Assembly (NCBI RefSeq): GCF_006440775.1
Contig: NZ_VFTZ01000003.1
Coordinates: forward strand, 186,001 to 250,000
Source: Mesorhizobium sp. B2-7-2
Lineage (GTDB): Bacteria > Pseudomonadota > Alphaproteobacteria > Rhizobiales > Rhizobiaceae
Direction of reading: 5' to 3'
DNA: 64,000 bases
How positions within the stretch are numbered: the stretch's first letter is position 1; every line of letters begins with the position of its first letter. Positions 52,674 through 60,766 of this stretch are shown here, piece after piece. Position numbers and translations under genes: made by a program. Under the pieces are notes generated by a model that did not search any database, was not told the origin of the DNA, and saw only the letters and a program-made list of their open reading frames with translations.

Positions 52674-53252
52674 GCCTGGAGCGGTGCGTGCGAGGATGCC
52701 CGCCTATAATCCGGGCAACCTCGCCGGGGTGACTTGCCGGTCCATTCCACGGGGCCGACGGTCTGTCGGGCGTCGCCGACCCTCCAGGAGGTCGAGCACA
52801 ACATTCGCGAGCTGTCGGGTGTGAGGACCGCAGCCACGCCATGGTACAGCAGGAATTGACAGTACTGCAGCGGAATGACGTCTCCGACCACTGCTCCGAC
52901 GTTTTTGACACTCTGCGCCCTTCAGCGCACTGATGCGCACACGCGCGCGTCGATCGCTCACGGCCTCAGGCAGGAGGACTTCGCACTGATGGAACTGGGG
53001 CCCGAATTTGCTGCCGCTCCAAGCTGCAGGATATCATTATCGCAGACCATGACGGCTATGGCTTTGCACTCAAGCCCCTTGGCCAGATGCTGGTCCCGAT
53101 AGCGATACGTCCTCCAGCGTCCGGAAAGCTCAAGCTGCGTAAGCAATGATACGGCTTTGGTTCCCAAGTCGCGACCATCAGCAAGTGTCGGTATTGGTGA
53201 TTGCGTGTCCCGGCAGGCAACGCAGTACTTTCGCGCGAAAATTGGTGGTTGG
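52674..53252. other. Non-coding or decayed stretch before hpa cluster
   Basis: About 580 bp between the binding-protein gene and the convergent hpaH gene. Frames of up to 103 codons exist on the minus strand (for example 52958-53269) but lack family resemblance and ribosome sites, and overlap the hpaH stop. No transporter remnant was recognised. Nothing else is supported. Confidence 0.4.
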
Positions 53253-54059
53253 TTAGGCGAAGAAGACACTCACCCTGCCGTAGGAGCCAAAATCGGAAAC
53301 GATCTGGTCGCCATGCCGGCATTCGACCGGCCGGATGAAGGAACCCGACAGCACGACCTGTCCGGCCTCGATCTGCATGCCGTATTGATGCAGCCGGTTG
53401 GCGAGCCAGACGATGCCTTTGGCGGGATGATCGAGCACGCCGGCGCCGAGCCCCGTCTCCTCGACCTCGCCGTTGCGCGACACGATGGCGCCGATCCAGC
53501 GCAAGTCCGCCTCGCGCGGGCCGGCCTTGCGGCCGCCGACGACGATGCCCGCATTGGCGGCATTGTCGGAGATCGTGTCGACGAAGGTGCGAATCTTGCC
53601 GGTCTCTTTGTTCATCCGCTCGATGCGGGCGTCGAGGATTTCCAGGGCCGGGGTGATGTGATCGGTGGCGTCGAGCACGTCGTCGATCGAGATGTCGGGG
53701 CCGGCCAAAGGCGCCTTCATGACGAAAGCGATCTCGGCCTCGATGCGCGGCTGGATGAAGCGATCGGCCGGCACCGTGCCGCCGTCATCGAAGAACATGT
53801 CGTCGAACAGGATGCCTGAATCGGGAATGTCGATGCTGAGCGCCGACTGCATCGCCTTGGAGGTCAGGCCGATTTTCCAGCCTTTGATCGCCAGTCCGGA
53901 CGCTTCCTTCCGCTTCACCAGCGCGGCCTGGACGCGGTAGGCGTCGTCCATCGTGGCTTGCGGAAAATCGAGGCTGAGCAGCCTGATCTGGCGGCGATCG
54001 CGCTCGGCCTCGAACAGTTTTTGGGCGGCGCCCTCGATCTCCGCCTCGGTCATCATCAT
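53253..54059 (-). CDS. hpaH: 2-oxo-hept-4-ene-1,7-dioate hydratase
   Basis: A 268-residue hydratase of the homoprotocatechuate meta-cleavage pathway, adding water to 2-oxohept-enedioate. Family features are GWKIGLTSKAMQSALSIDIP, SGILFDDMFFDDG, the metal-binding IQPRIEAEIAFVM and GVLDHPAKGIVWLANRL. It starts in a run of three ATG codons overlapping the TGA of hpaG. It is the last gene of the minus-strand hpa operon; the aldolase hpaI is not in the window. Confidence 0.92.
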   Translation of the reverse strand: MMMTEAEIEGAAQKLFEAERDRRQIRLLSLDFPQATMDDAYRVQAALVKRKEASGLAIKGWKIGLTSKAMQSALSIDIPDSGILFDDMFFDDGGTVPADRFIQPRIEAEIAFVMKAPLAGPDISIDDVLDATDHITPALEILDARIERMNKETGKIRTFVDTISDNAANAGIVVGGRKAGPREADLRWIGAIVSRNGEVEETGLGAGVLDHPAKGIVWLANRLHQYGMQIEAGQVVLSGSFIRPVECRHGDQIVSDFGSYGRVSVFFA

Positions 54060-54934
54060 TTGGTTTCCTCGTCCACGACCCCGTTGCGGAGCAGCCCGAT
54101 ACCTTCGGCCTCGACCTCGATTACGTCGCCCGGCTTCAGCCAGATCGGTGGATCGAAGCGGGCGCCCGCGCCGGTCGGTGTTCCCGTCACGATGACATCG
54201 CCCGGCACCAGCGTGGTGAAGGTCGAGATGTAGTTGATGATCTTGCGGAACGAAAAAATCATGCGGCCGGTGCGGTCCTGCTGACGCAACTCGCCATTGA
54301 CGCGCGTCGTCAGCGCGATGTCGGCGATCTGCGCCTCATCGGTGAACGGCACCAGCCACGGCCCGATCGAGCCGGTGCGATCGAAATTCTTGCCTTGGGT
54401 GACGTTGAACTTGGCATGGCGCACCCAGTCGCGGATTGTGCCTTCGTTGCACAGCGAAAGTGCCGCGATATGGTCGAGCGCGTCGGATTCCGGGATCCGG
54501 CGGCCGCCCTTGCCGATGACGATGACGATCTCGCCCTCATAGTCGAGCTGCGGCGATTCCGGCGGCCGCACCAGCGGCGCGCCATGGCCGACGAAGGAGC
54601 GTGGAAAGCGGATGAACAGCGACGGGTTGGAGGGTGCTGCCTGCCCGTCCTTGTACTCCTCGTTGCGGTCCGGATAGTTGACGCCGACGCAGATGATCTT
54701 TTCGGGCGCAGGCACGGGAATCGCGTAGGTGATCTCGCCCAGGCTGAGATCGGCCGGCAGCGCGGCCGCTTCGTCGACGAGGCGCGGCAGGGCGCCCGCC
54801 GCCACGACCTCGCGCAAGGTCGGCCATGTGTTGCCGTGACGTCGGGAAAGATCGACGATGCCGCCGCCCTTCACGAAACCAAAGCCCGATCTCCCCTGAT
54901 GGGAAAAGCTGGCGAAACGCGGCTGTTCGGTCAT
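54056..54934 (-). CDS. hpaG: Fumarylacetoacetate hydrolase family protein, HpaG-type decarboxylase/isomerase
   Basis: A 292-residue single-domain FAH protein: EKIICVGVNYPDRNEEYKDG, SLFIRFPRSFVGHGAPLVRP, the metal site DYEGEIVIVIGKGGR, and VTGTPTGAGARFDPPIWLKP. In E. coli HpaG is a fusion of two such domains carrying OPET decarboxylase and HHDD isomerase activities; here only one domain is present, so one activity could be missing or shared. It overlaps hpaH by ATGA and lies in the hpa operon. Confidence 0.88.
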   Translation of the reverse strand: MTEQPRFASFSHQGRSGFGFVKGGGIVDLSRRHGNTWPTLREVVAAGALPRLVDEAAALPADLSLGEITYAIPVPAPEKIICVGVNYPDRNEEYKDGQAAPSNPSLFIRFPRSFVGHGAPLVRPPESPQLDYEGEIVIVIGKGGRRIPESDALDHIAALSLCNEGTIRDWVRHAKFNVTQGKNFDRTGSIGPWLVPFTDEAQIADIALTTRVNGELRQQDRTGRMIFSFRKIINYISTFTTLVPGDVIVTGTPTGAGARFDPPIWLKPGDVIEVEAEGIGLLRNGVVDEETK

Positions 54935-54962
54935 GTCGTCTCCATCTGCTCCGCATCCGAGC

Positions 54963-56369
54963 CTAAGTCGTCTGGCGCGCGATCTCCGTGATCACCGCGA
55001 ATGCGGTTTCGGCATCCTCGCGCGTCATCTCGAACTGGCCGGCCTGGAAGCGGATCGCGATCGCCCCGTCGACGCGGGTCTGGGTAAGATAGATACGGCC
55101 GTCGTCGTTGATGGCATTGACCAGCGCGATGTTGTGCCGGTCGGGATCGCCTGGCGCCTTGTGCCGGAAGGAAAACAGCGACAGCACCGGCGCGCTGACG
55201 ATCTCGAAGTCCGGCTCGGCGGCCAATTTTTCCGCCAGTTCCACCGACCATGTCACATGGTTCCGGATCATTGTCCGCAGCCCTTCGAGGCCGTGGTATC
55301 GCAGCAAGAACCAGAGCTTCAGCGCCCGGAAGCGGCGGCCGAGCGGCACTGTCCATTCGGAGAAATTGATGACGCCGTCATGACCATGCGTCTTCAGATA
55401 TTCCGGCTGGATCGCGAGCGTGCGCGCCTGCTCCCCGGGATCGCGCATGAACTGCACGGAGCAGTCGAACTGCGCGCCCAGCCATTTGTGCGGATTGAAG
55501 ACGATCGAGTCCGCCGCCTCCACGCCATCCCAAAGCGTTCGAAATTCCGGACAAATCATCGCCGAACCCGCCCATGCCGCGTCGACATGCAGATAGAGGC
55601 CATGCCTTTTCACGACCTCGGCCACCGCCGCGATCGGATCGCAGGCGCCGATGGATGTGCCGCCGGTGCAGGCGATCACGCCGGCGGGCGTCAGCCCCGC
55701 GGTGATGTCGGCGCGGATGGCGACGTCTAGCGCCTCGGGGTCCATGCCGTGCAGGTCGCCCTTGGTCGGGATGCGCACTAGATTGGCCTCGCCGATGCCG
55801 GCCACCCAGATTGCCCGGTCGATGGAGGTGTGCGCTTGGGCCGACGCGTAGACGCGCACGGCCGTGTGCGCCGCCAGCCCCTCTTTGTTGCCCATCCAGC
55901 CAAGTGCCCGTTCGCGCATGACCAGCACTGCAGCGAGCGTCGCCGTCGAGGCCGAATCCTGGATCACGCCTGAAACGCCGGCGGGCAGGCCCAGCGCCTG
56001 GCGCAGCCAGTCCACGACCTTCATCTCGAGTTCGGTCGCGGCCGGCGACGTCTGCCAGAGCATGCATTGCGCGGCGATGGATGTGACGAGGTAGTCGGCG
56101 ACCACCGACACCGGCGCGGCGTTCGCCGGGAAATAGGCGAAGAAGCGCGGATGCTGCCAGTGCGTCATGCCATCCGGAATAATCCGCTCGAAGTCGGCGA
56201 AGATCGCCTCCATCGGCTCACCCCGTTCAGGCGCGGCGTCGTCGATCTGGCGGGCGATGTCGCCGGGCGTCGTCTGCGCTCGCACCGGCCGGTGCCGCAA
56301 GGTCGTGCGGTAGTTGGCCCCCCAGTCGGCGGCCTTATGCGACCAGTGTCTGAATTCGTCGCTATCCAT
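54963..56369 (-). CDS. Aromatic-L-amino-acid decarboxylase family protein (group II PLP decarboxylase)
   Basis: A 468-residue PLP enzyme resembling tyrosine/DOPA/tryptophan decarboxylases. Visible are IIPDGMTHWQHPRFFAYFPA, TSPAATELEMKVVDWL, ASAQAHTSIDRA (His180 stacks on PLP), LHVDAAWAG (Asp263) and FNPHKWLGAQ (Lys295 Schiff base). It is embedded in the hpa operon between hpaD and hpaG, which points to an aromatic amino acid such as tyrosine or DOPA as substrate; the amine would need an oxidase or aminotransferase and an aldehyde dehydrogenase to reach 4-hydroxyphenylacetate. Confidence 0.9.
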   Translation of the reverse strand: MDSDEFRHWSHKAADWGANYRTTLRHRPVRAQTTPGDIARQIDDAAPERGEPMEAIFADFERIIPDGMTHWQHPRFFAYFPANAAPVSVVADYLVTSIAAQCMLWQTSPAATELEMKVVDWLRQALGLPAGVSGVIQDSASTATLAAVLVMRERALGWMGNKEGLAAHTAVRVYASAQAHTSIDRAIWVAGIGEANLVRIPTKGDLHGMDPEALDVAIRADITAGLTPAGVIACTGGTSIGACDPIAAVAEVVKRHGLYLHVDAAWAGSAMICPEFRTLWDGVEAADSIVFNPHKWLGAQFDCSVQFMRDPGEQARTLAIQPEYLKTHGHDGVINFSEWTVPLGRRFRALKLWFLLRYHGLEGLRTMIRNHVTWSVELAEKLAAEPDFEIVSAPVLSLFSFRHKAPGDPDRHNIALVNAINDDGRIYLTQTRVDGAIAIRFQAGQFEMTREDAETAFAVITEIARQTT

Positions 56370-56390
56370 TGCCGGCGAGACCTTTCCGTT

Positions 56391-56642
56391 TCATACCATG
56401 AGGATGACGTTATCCGCCGGTCTCAACCTATTCGGAGATCGCTGGCTGGGCCGTGCGACGTGCTGGATGTAGGTTGGAGCATGCTGCATGGCCGCGTCGG
56501 CATTGCGCTTGACGAAAACGTCGATGCAGAAGCCACGCGTCAGCGCGACACAGGCCGAATCGTCGGCAGCCTTGGCAGTTGAAGCCGAGGCCACCAGCGT
56601 CGAGACGATTATTCCCAGCAGACGAGATGATCTCACAGGCAT
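56391..56642 (-). CDS. Possible small secreted protein
   Basis: An 83-codon frame with a plausible signal peptide (LLGIIVSTLVASASTAKA) followed by a Cys-containing stretch (ADDSACVALTRGFCIDVFVK) and a polar tail. It lies between hpaD and the decarboxylase gene on the same strand. No family is recognised and no strong ribosome site is seen, so it may be spurious. Confidence 0.4.
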   Translation of the reverse strand: MPVRSSRLLGIIVSTLVASASTAKAADDSACVALTRGFCIDVFVKRNADAAMQHAPTYIQHVARPSQRSPNRLRPADNVILMV

Positions 56643-56669
56643 TCGATGCTTTCCTTCCCGGCTCGCCGA

Positions 56670-57650
56670 TTATGGCGCCACAATCGGCGAGGCCGAGAGA
56701 TCAGATTGATGCGGCTTCACGCCGGCAAAGACGCTGCCTTCCTCGAACCAGCTCTTCGGGGCCGGTGCGCCCCATAACGTCTGGCGCTGCGGGTCCTTCA
56801 GGTCCCATTTGATCGGCTCCAGATCGGGATCGACCGTCTGGTAGTCCGAGCAATAGATCTCGATGCGATGGTTATCCGGATCGCGGATGTAGAGGAAGAA
56901 GGCGTTGGAGATGCCGTGCCGTCCGGGGCCGCGCTCTATATTCGGCAGCCAACCGGTGGTCGCCATCAGGTCGAGCAGGTCGATGATGTTGAGCGGCGTC
57001 GGCACCCAGAAGGCGACATGGTGCAAACGCGGGCCGAGGCCATTGGTGAAAGCGATGTCGTGCACGCCGCCCTTGCGGTGCGTCCAGGCCGCCCACAGCT
57101 TCCCGGTCTCGGCGTCCTCAGTGTACTCGGTCACGCGGAAGCCGAGCTCGTTGTAGAAGGCCACCGATTCATCGACGTTTGGCGAGAAGCAGTTGAAGTG
57201 GTCGATGCGCAGCGGTTTCACACCGTGATAGAGCGCGTATTTCTGGTGGATCGGCGGCAGCCTTTCCATCCTCGAATAGAATTCGAGCGGAATGCCGTGC
57301 GGGTCGCGGGTGCGGAAGGTGCGCGACTGGTAGGGCCGCTCCACCCATTCCACCGGCAAGCCTTTGCCCTTGAAGAAGTGCTCGGCCTTGTCGAGATCCT
57401 CGTCGGAAAACACCTTGAAGCCGAGGTCGCGGGCTTCCGCGGTGGCGCCTTTGCGCAGCACGATGCAATGGTGGCCGCGCTCCTCCAGTGCGCGCAGATA
57501 GATGGCGTCGGATGTCTCGTCGGTCACCTGCAGGCCGAGTGTGTCGACATAGAAGGCGCGTGATTTCGCCAGGTCGGTGACGGCGAGCTCGACATGGCTG
57601 AGTCGCACGATGTTGAAGGCAGGGTAGAGGTTGGGTTGGGGCAGGGCCAT
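56670..57650 (-). CDS. hpaD: 3,4-dihydroxyphenylacetate 2,3-dioxygenase (homoprotocatechuate extradiol dioxygenase)
   Basis: A 326-residue type I extradiol dioxygenase that opens the ring of homoprotocatechuate. Two VOC modules are visible; the metal ligands are His151 (RIDHFNCFS), His210/211 (LHHVAFWV) and Glu264 (HRIEIYCSDY). The N-terminal NIVRLSHVELAVTDLAKSRA and the length match the Fe- or Mn-dependent HPCD enzymes of Brevibacterium and Arthrobacter more than the E. coli type II HpaD. It lies 12 bp after hpaE. Confidence 0.93.
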   Translation of the reverse strand: MALPQPNLYPAFNIVRLSHVELAVTDLAKSRAFYVDTLGLQVTDETSDAIYLRALEERGHHCIVLRKGATAEARDLGFKVFSDEDLDKAEHFFKGKGLPVEWVERPYQSRTFRTRDPHGIPLEFYSRMERLPPIHQKYALYHGVKPLRIDHFNCFSPNVDESVAFYNELGFRVTEYTEDAETGKLWAAWTHRKGGVHDIAFTNGLGPRLHHVAFWVPTPLNIIDLLDLMATTGWLPNIERGPGRHGISNAFFLYIRDPDNHRIEIYCSDYQTVDPDLEPIKWDLKDPQRQTLWGAPAPKSWFEEGSVFAGVKPHQSDLSASPIVAP

Positions 57651-57662
57651 AGGTGTCTCCCG

Positions 57663-59180
57663 TCAGCCGCCGAGCTTCTGGATCGAATGCTGCGTCGTGG
57701 CGAACGCGACGTTCTTGGTTTCCATGTAGAAGTCGAAAGACCAGTCGCCGCCGTCGCGGCCGATGCCCGAGTTCTTGACGCCGCCGAATGGCGTCGGCAG
57801 ATGCCGCACATTTTCCGAGTTGACCCAGATCATGCCGGCGTCCAACGCATCGGTGAAGCGGAAGGCGCGGGTGACGTCCGAGGTCCAGAGATAGCCGGTC
57901 AGGCCGTATTGCGTGTCGTTGGCGAGCGCCAGTGCATCGGCCTCGTCCTTGAACGATATGGCGGTCAGCACTGGCCCGAAGATCTCTTCCTGGGCAATGC
58001 GCATCTTGTTGGTCGCGCCAATGAACAGCGTCGGGCTGACATAGCAGCCGCCGCCCGGGCCGGTGAATTTGCCGCCGCCGGCGGCAACGACCGCCCCTTC
58101 CGATTTGCCGATCTCAATGTAGGAAAGGACCTTTTCCTCATGCACCGGATGGATCAGCGGGCCGACCACGGTTTCCGGGTCGAGCGGATGGCCGACCTTG
58201 ATGCGCTTTGCTTTCTCCGCCACCAGCGCGGTGAACTTGTCATAGACGCTTTCCTCGACCAGCAGCCGCGACGACGAGGTGCAGCGCTCGCCGTTCAGCG
58301 AATAGATCATGAAGACCGCGGCGTCCGCGGCCCGCTCTAAATCGGCGTCGGCAAAGACGATGACTGGGTTCTTGCCGCCGAGCTCGAAATGCACCCGCTT
58401 CAGCGTCTCGGCGCCTTGCTTCATGATCATCGAGCCGGTGCGGCTTTCGCCGACGAAGCCGATCGCCTTGATGTCGGGATGTTCGGTCAGCGCCCTGCCA
58501 GCATCCTCGCCGAAGCCGTTGACGAGGTTCCAGACGCCCTTGGGCAGGCCGGCTTCCTCGGCGATCTCGACCAGAAGCCTGGCCGTCAGCGGCGAGAACT
58601 CGGCCGGCTTATGGACGATCGTGCAGCCGGCGGCGAGCGCAGGCGCGATCTTCCAGGTCGACAGCATGAACGGCGTGTTCCACGGCGTGATCACGCCGAC
58701 AGGGCCGATCGGCACGCGCGTCGTCATGTTGACCTGGTTCGGCGCACGGACCGTCTGGCCGTCGCGGGCTTCAGGTGCCCGGTCGGCATAGAAGCGGAAG
58801 TTTTCCGCGCCGCGCAACGCGGCCTTGGCCATGAACTTCAGTGACTGGCCGGTATCCATGCATTCGACGAAGGCAATCTCCTCGGCGCGCGCGACAATGC
58901 CGTCGGCGATTTTGTGGAGCAGCTTCTTGCGCGCGTCGCCGGAGATCGCCGCCCATTCCTTGAAAGCGGCCTTCGCCGCTTTGGCGGCGCGGTCGATGTC
59001 GGCGGTCTTGCCGCGCGCCACCTGGGCGATTGGCTTGAGGTCGATCGGGGAGATCGTCTCGTATGTCGAGCCGTCGGCGGCGGGCACGACCTCGCCGCCG
59101 ATCTGGTTGAGCACGCCGTCCTTCCTGAAGCGCTCGAGATAGGCTTCGGCCTTCCTCAGATTGTCGTCCAATGCCGCCAT
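57663..59180 (-). CDS. hpaE: 5-carboxymethyl-2-hydroxymuconate semialdehyde dehydrogenase
   Basis: Aldehyde dehydrogenase of 505 residues from ATG 59180 (MAALDDNLRKAEAYLERF); the open frame upstream overlaps hpaF and is not protein-like. Motifs: GVITPWNTPFMLSTWKIAPA, the catalytic Glu region HFELGGKNPVIV and the catalytic Cys in YSLNGERCTSSSRLLV, then EEIFGPVLTAISF. It oxidises the ring-cleavage semialdehyde to the dicarboxylic acid. Its place between hpaF and hpaD fixes the identity. Confidence 0.94.
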   Translation of the reverse strand: MAALDDNLRKAEAYLERFRKDGVLNQIGGEVVPAADGSTYETISPIDLKPIAQVARGKTADIDRAAKAAKAAFKEWAAISGDARKKLLHKIADGIVARAEEIAFVECMDTGQSLKFMAKAALRGAENFRFYADRAPEARDGQTVRAPNQVNMTTRVPIGPVGVITPWNTPFMLSTWKIAPALAAGCTIVHKPAEFSPLTARLLVEIAEEAGLPKGVWNLVNGFGEDAGRALTEHPDIKAIGFVGESRTGSMIMKQGAETLKRVHFELGGKNPVIVFADADLERAADAAVFMIYSLNGERCTSSSRLLVEESVYDKFTALVAEKAKRIKVGHPLDPETVVGPLIHPVHEEKVLSYIEIGKSEGAVVAAGGGKFTGPGGGCYVSPTLFIGATNKMRIAQEEIFGPVLTAISFKDEADALALANDTQYGLTGYLWTSDVTRAFRFTDALDAGMIWVNSENVRHLPTPFGGVKNSGIGRDGGDWSFDFYMETKNVAFATTQHSIQKLGG

Positions 59181-59208
59181 TGCGTCTTTCCTATTCTCTG
59201 CCGCCCGT

Positions 59209-59586
59209 TCACTTGCCGCGCAGGCGCGGGTGGATGGCGTTCTTCTTCCAGCTGAGCTCTGCGTCGATCTCGCGGATCTCCAGCGACAGCGCGAAATGCG
59301 GCGTCGCAAACAGCGGTGAAAGATGATCGGTGACGGCCGCGAAGATCGCCTCGCCGGCGCTTTTCTTTTCTTCCGCCGTGCGGCCCTTGCCGATGCGGAA
59401 ATTCATGTCAATGAAACCGTTCTCAGGCAGCCGGTCGGCAATCGCATAGGCCTCGGCGCGGAAGGCCCGCACGCGCACCGCGCCCGGCTCGAACAGGCCA
59501 GTCCCGAGAATGGTGCGCGAGACCAGCGCGCAAAGCTCGGCCACGTCGACCTTCTGGTCGAGATTCGCCGAATATTCGATCGCCAT
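59209..59586 (-). CDS. hpaF: 5-carboxymethyl-2-hydroxymuconate delta-isomerase
   Basis: A 125-residue tautomerase-superfamily protein (CHMI) from ATG 59586. The length and sequence (MAIEYSANLDQKVDVAELCA, LPENGFIDMNFRIGKGRT, HFALSLEIREIDAELSWKKN) match HpaF, and the catalytic Pro is likely residue 1 or replaced, since the N-terminus is Ala-Ile after Met removal. The start has no strong ribosome site, but it is the first ATG after a regulatory repeat at 59620-59639. It is the first gene of the hpaF-E-D operon. Confidence 0.9.
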   Translation of the reverse strand: MAIEYSANLDQKVDVAELCALVSRTILGTGLFEPGAVRVRAFRAEAYAIADRLPENGFIDMNFRIGKGRTAEEKKSAGEAIFAAVTDHLSPLFATPHFALSLEIREIDAELSWKKNAIHPRLRGK

Positions 59587-59619
59587 ATGAGGCAAAGGTT
59601 TCGTCCGCCGACGGTGTTT

Positions 59620-59639
59620 GTAATTAACACGTGAATTAC
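59620..59639. promoter_or_regulatory. Candidate HpaR operator upstream of hpaF
   Basis: GTAATT (59620-59625) and AATTAC (59634-59639) form a perfect inverted repeat enclosing TTAACACGTGAA. The same core, TTAACACGTTAA, lies upstream of hpaB at 62324-62335 (11 of 12 bases equal). The site is between hpaF and the MarR-type hpaR, as expected for HpaR control of the meta operon. Confidence 0.65.
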
Positions 59640-59795
59640 ATCTTGACGATCGAATGTCAAGCGTCGTTCTGTATCTGGATGGGCTTCCAGGCGCCGGGAT
59701 TGCCGCTCCCGGCAAAATCGCGGATATAGCTGCGATCCGTGCCTCGTTTCGCGTTGCGAGTCGCGTGGAATTGGAATTTTTTTGGAGATCTGACC

Positions 59796-60239
59796 TTGCT
59801 ACCGCCTAACACACGCCGCTCCTTGCCGATGGCGCTTCTGCGTGCTCGCGAAGTGATCATGGCGCATTTCAGGCCGATGCTCGCCCGCCACGACATCACC
59901 GAGCAGCAGTGGCGCGTTCTGAGAGTCCTTGCCGAGGCCGGGCCGCTGGAAGCGACCGAATTGGCCAACCGCGCCTCGATCTTGCCGCCGAGTCTCACCC
60001 GCATCATCAAGGCGATGGAGGAACGGCAATTCATCTCCCGTGACAAGGTCAAGAACGACGGCCGCAGGGCGCTGCTCGCCATCAGCCCGGCCGGGCTGGC
60101 GCTGATCGAGGATCTGTCGCCCGAGCGCATCGCCATCTACGATGCGATCGAGCGGCGATACGGCGCCGAGCAGCATGAGCACCTGCTCGACCTTCTGGAA
60201 AGCCTGATCCAGTCGGAATCGTCTGAAAATCAGACCTGA
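59796..60239 (+). CDS. hpaR: MarR-family repressor of homoprotocatechuate degradation
   Basis: A 147-residue MarR protein similar to E. coli HpaR: RRSLPMALLRAREVIMAHFR, HDITEQQWRVLRVLAEAGPL, EATELANRASILPPSLTRII, then the wing KNDGRRALLAISPAG. The start is placed at TTG 59796, with GGAG eight bases upstream; ATG 59829 and an open frame to 59739 are alternatives. It is divergent from hpaF and convergent with hpaC, six bases from its stop. Confidence 0.9.
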   Translation: MLPPNTRRSLPMALLRAREVIMAHFRPMLARHDITEQQWRVLRVLAEAGPLEATELANRASILPPSLTRIIKAMEERQFISRDKVKNDGRRALLAISPAGLALIEDLSPERIAIYDAIERRYGAEQHEHLLDLLESLIQSESSENQT

Positions 60240-60245
60240 TAAAAT

Positions 60246-60755
60246 TTACCCACCGAAGCTGCCGAGTGCGCTCGGCTGCATGTAGTTGCGGCCGACATAA
60301 AGCAGTGCCGCCTCGCCGCTGCCGTGGCGGATGTCGATCACCCGGCCGAACATCACATTGTGCGTGCCGACCTTGTTCACCGCGCCGATCTCGCAGTCGA
60401 AGCTGACGATGGCGTCGAGCAGCGCCGGCATACCGGAAGGCATGGTCTGCCAGCGCGCGGCTTGATAGCGCTCGGCCATATCGCGGATCGCGCCGGCGAA
60501 CTTCGCCGCCAGGTGCATATGGGACTGGGTCAGCACGTTGACGCAGAAGCGCTCGTTGGCAAGGAACATGCCCGTCTGCGCCGAGCGCTCGTTCATGCAC
60601 ACAAGCAGCGTCGGCGGATCGTCGGAAACGCTGCACATGGCGGTCGCGGTGAAGCCGCCGCGGCCTGCTGGTCCGTCTGTCGTGACGATGTTGACCGGCG
60701 CGCAGACCCGCGCCATGGCGTCACGGAATTCCAGTTTGGCGACCTGCGCCTCCAT
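60246..60755 (-). CDS. hpaC: Flavin reductase component of 4-hydroxyphenylacetate 3-monooxygenase
   Basis: A 169-residue flavin reductase: VNIVTTDGPAGRGGFTATAM, CSVSDDPPTLLVCMNERSAQ, FCVNVLTQSHMHLAAKFAG and the GTHNVMFGRVIDIRHG segment are typical HpaC features. GAGGAG lies eight bases before the ATG. It supplies FADH2 to HpaB, encoded 11 bp upstream in the same operon. Confidence 0.92.
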   Translation of the reverse strand: MEAQVAKLEFRDAMARVCAPVNIVTTDGPAGRGGFTATAMCSVSDDPPTLLVCMNERSAQTGMFLANERFCVNVLTQSHMHLAAKFAGAIRDMAERYQAARWQTMPSGMPALLDAIVSFDCEIGAVNKVGTHNVMFGRVIDIRHGSGEAALLYVGRNYMQPSALGSFGG

Positions 60756-60766
60756 GGCCGGGCTCC

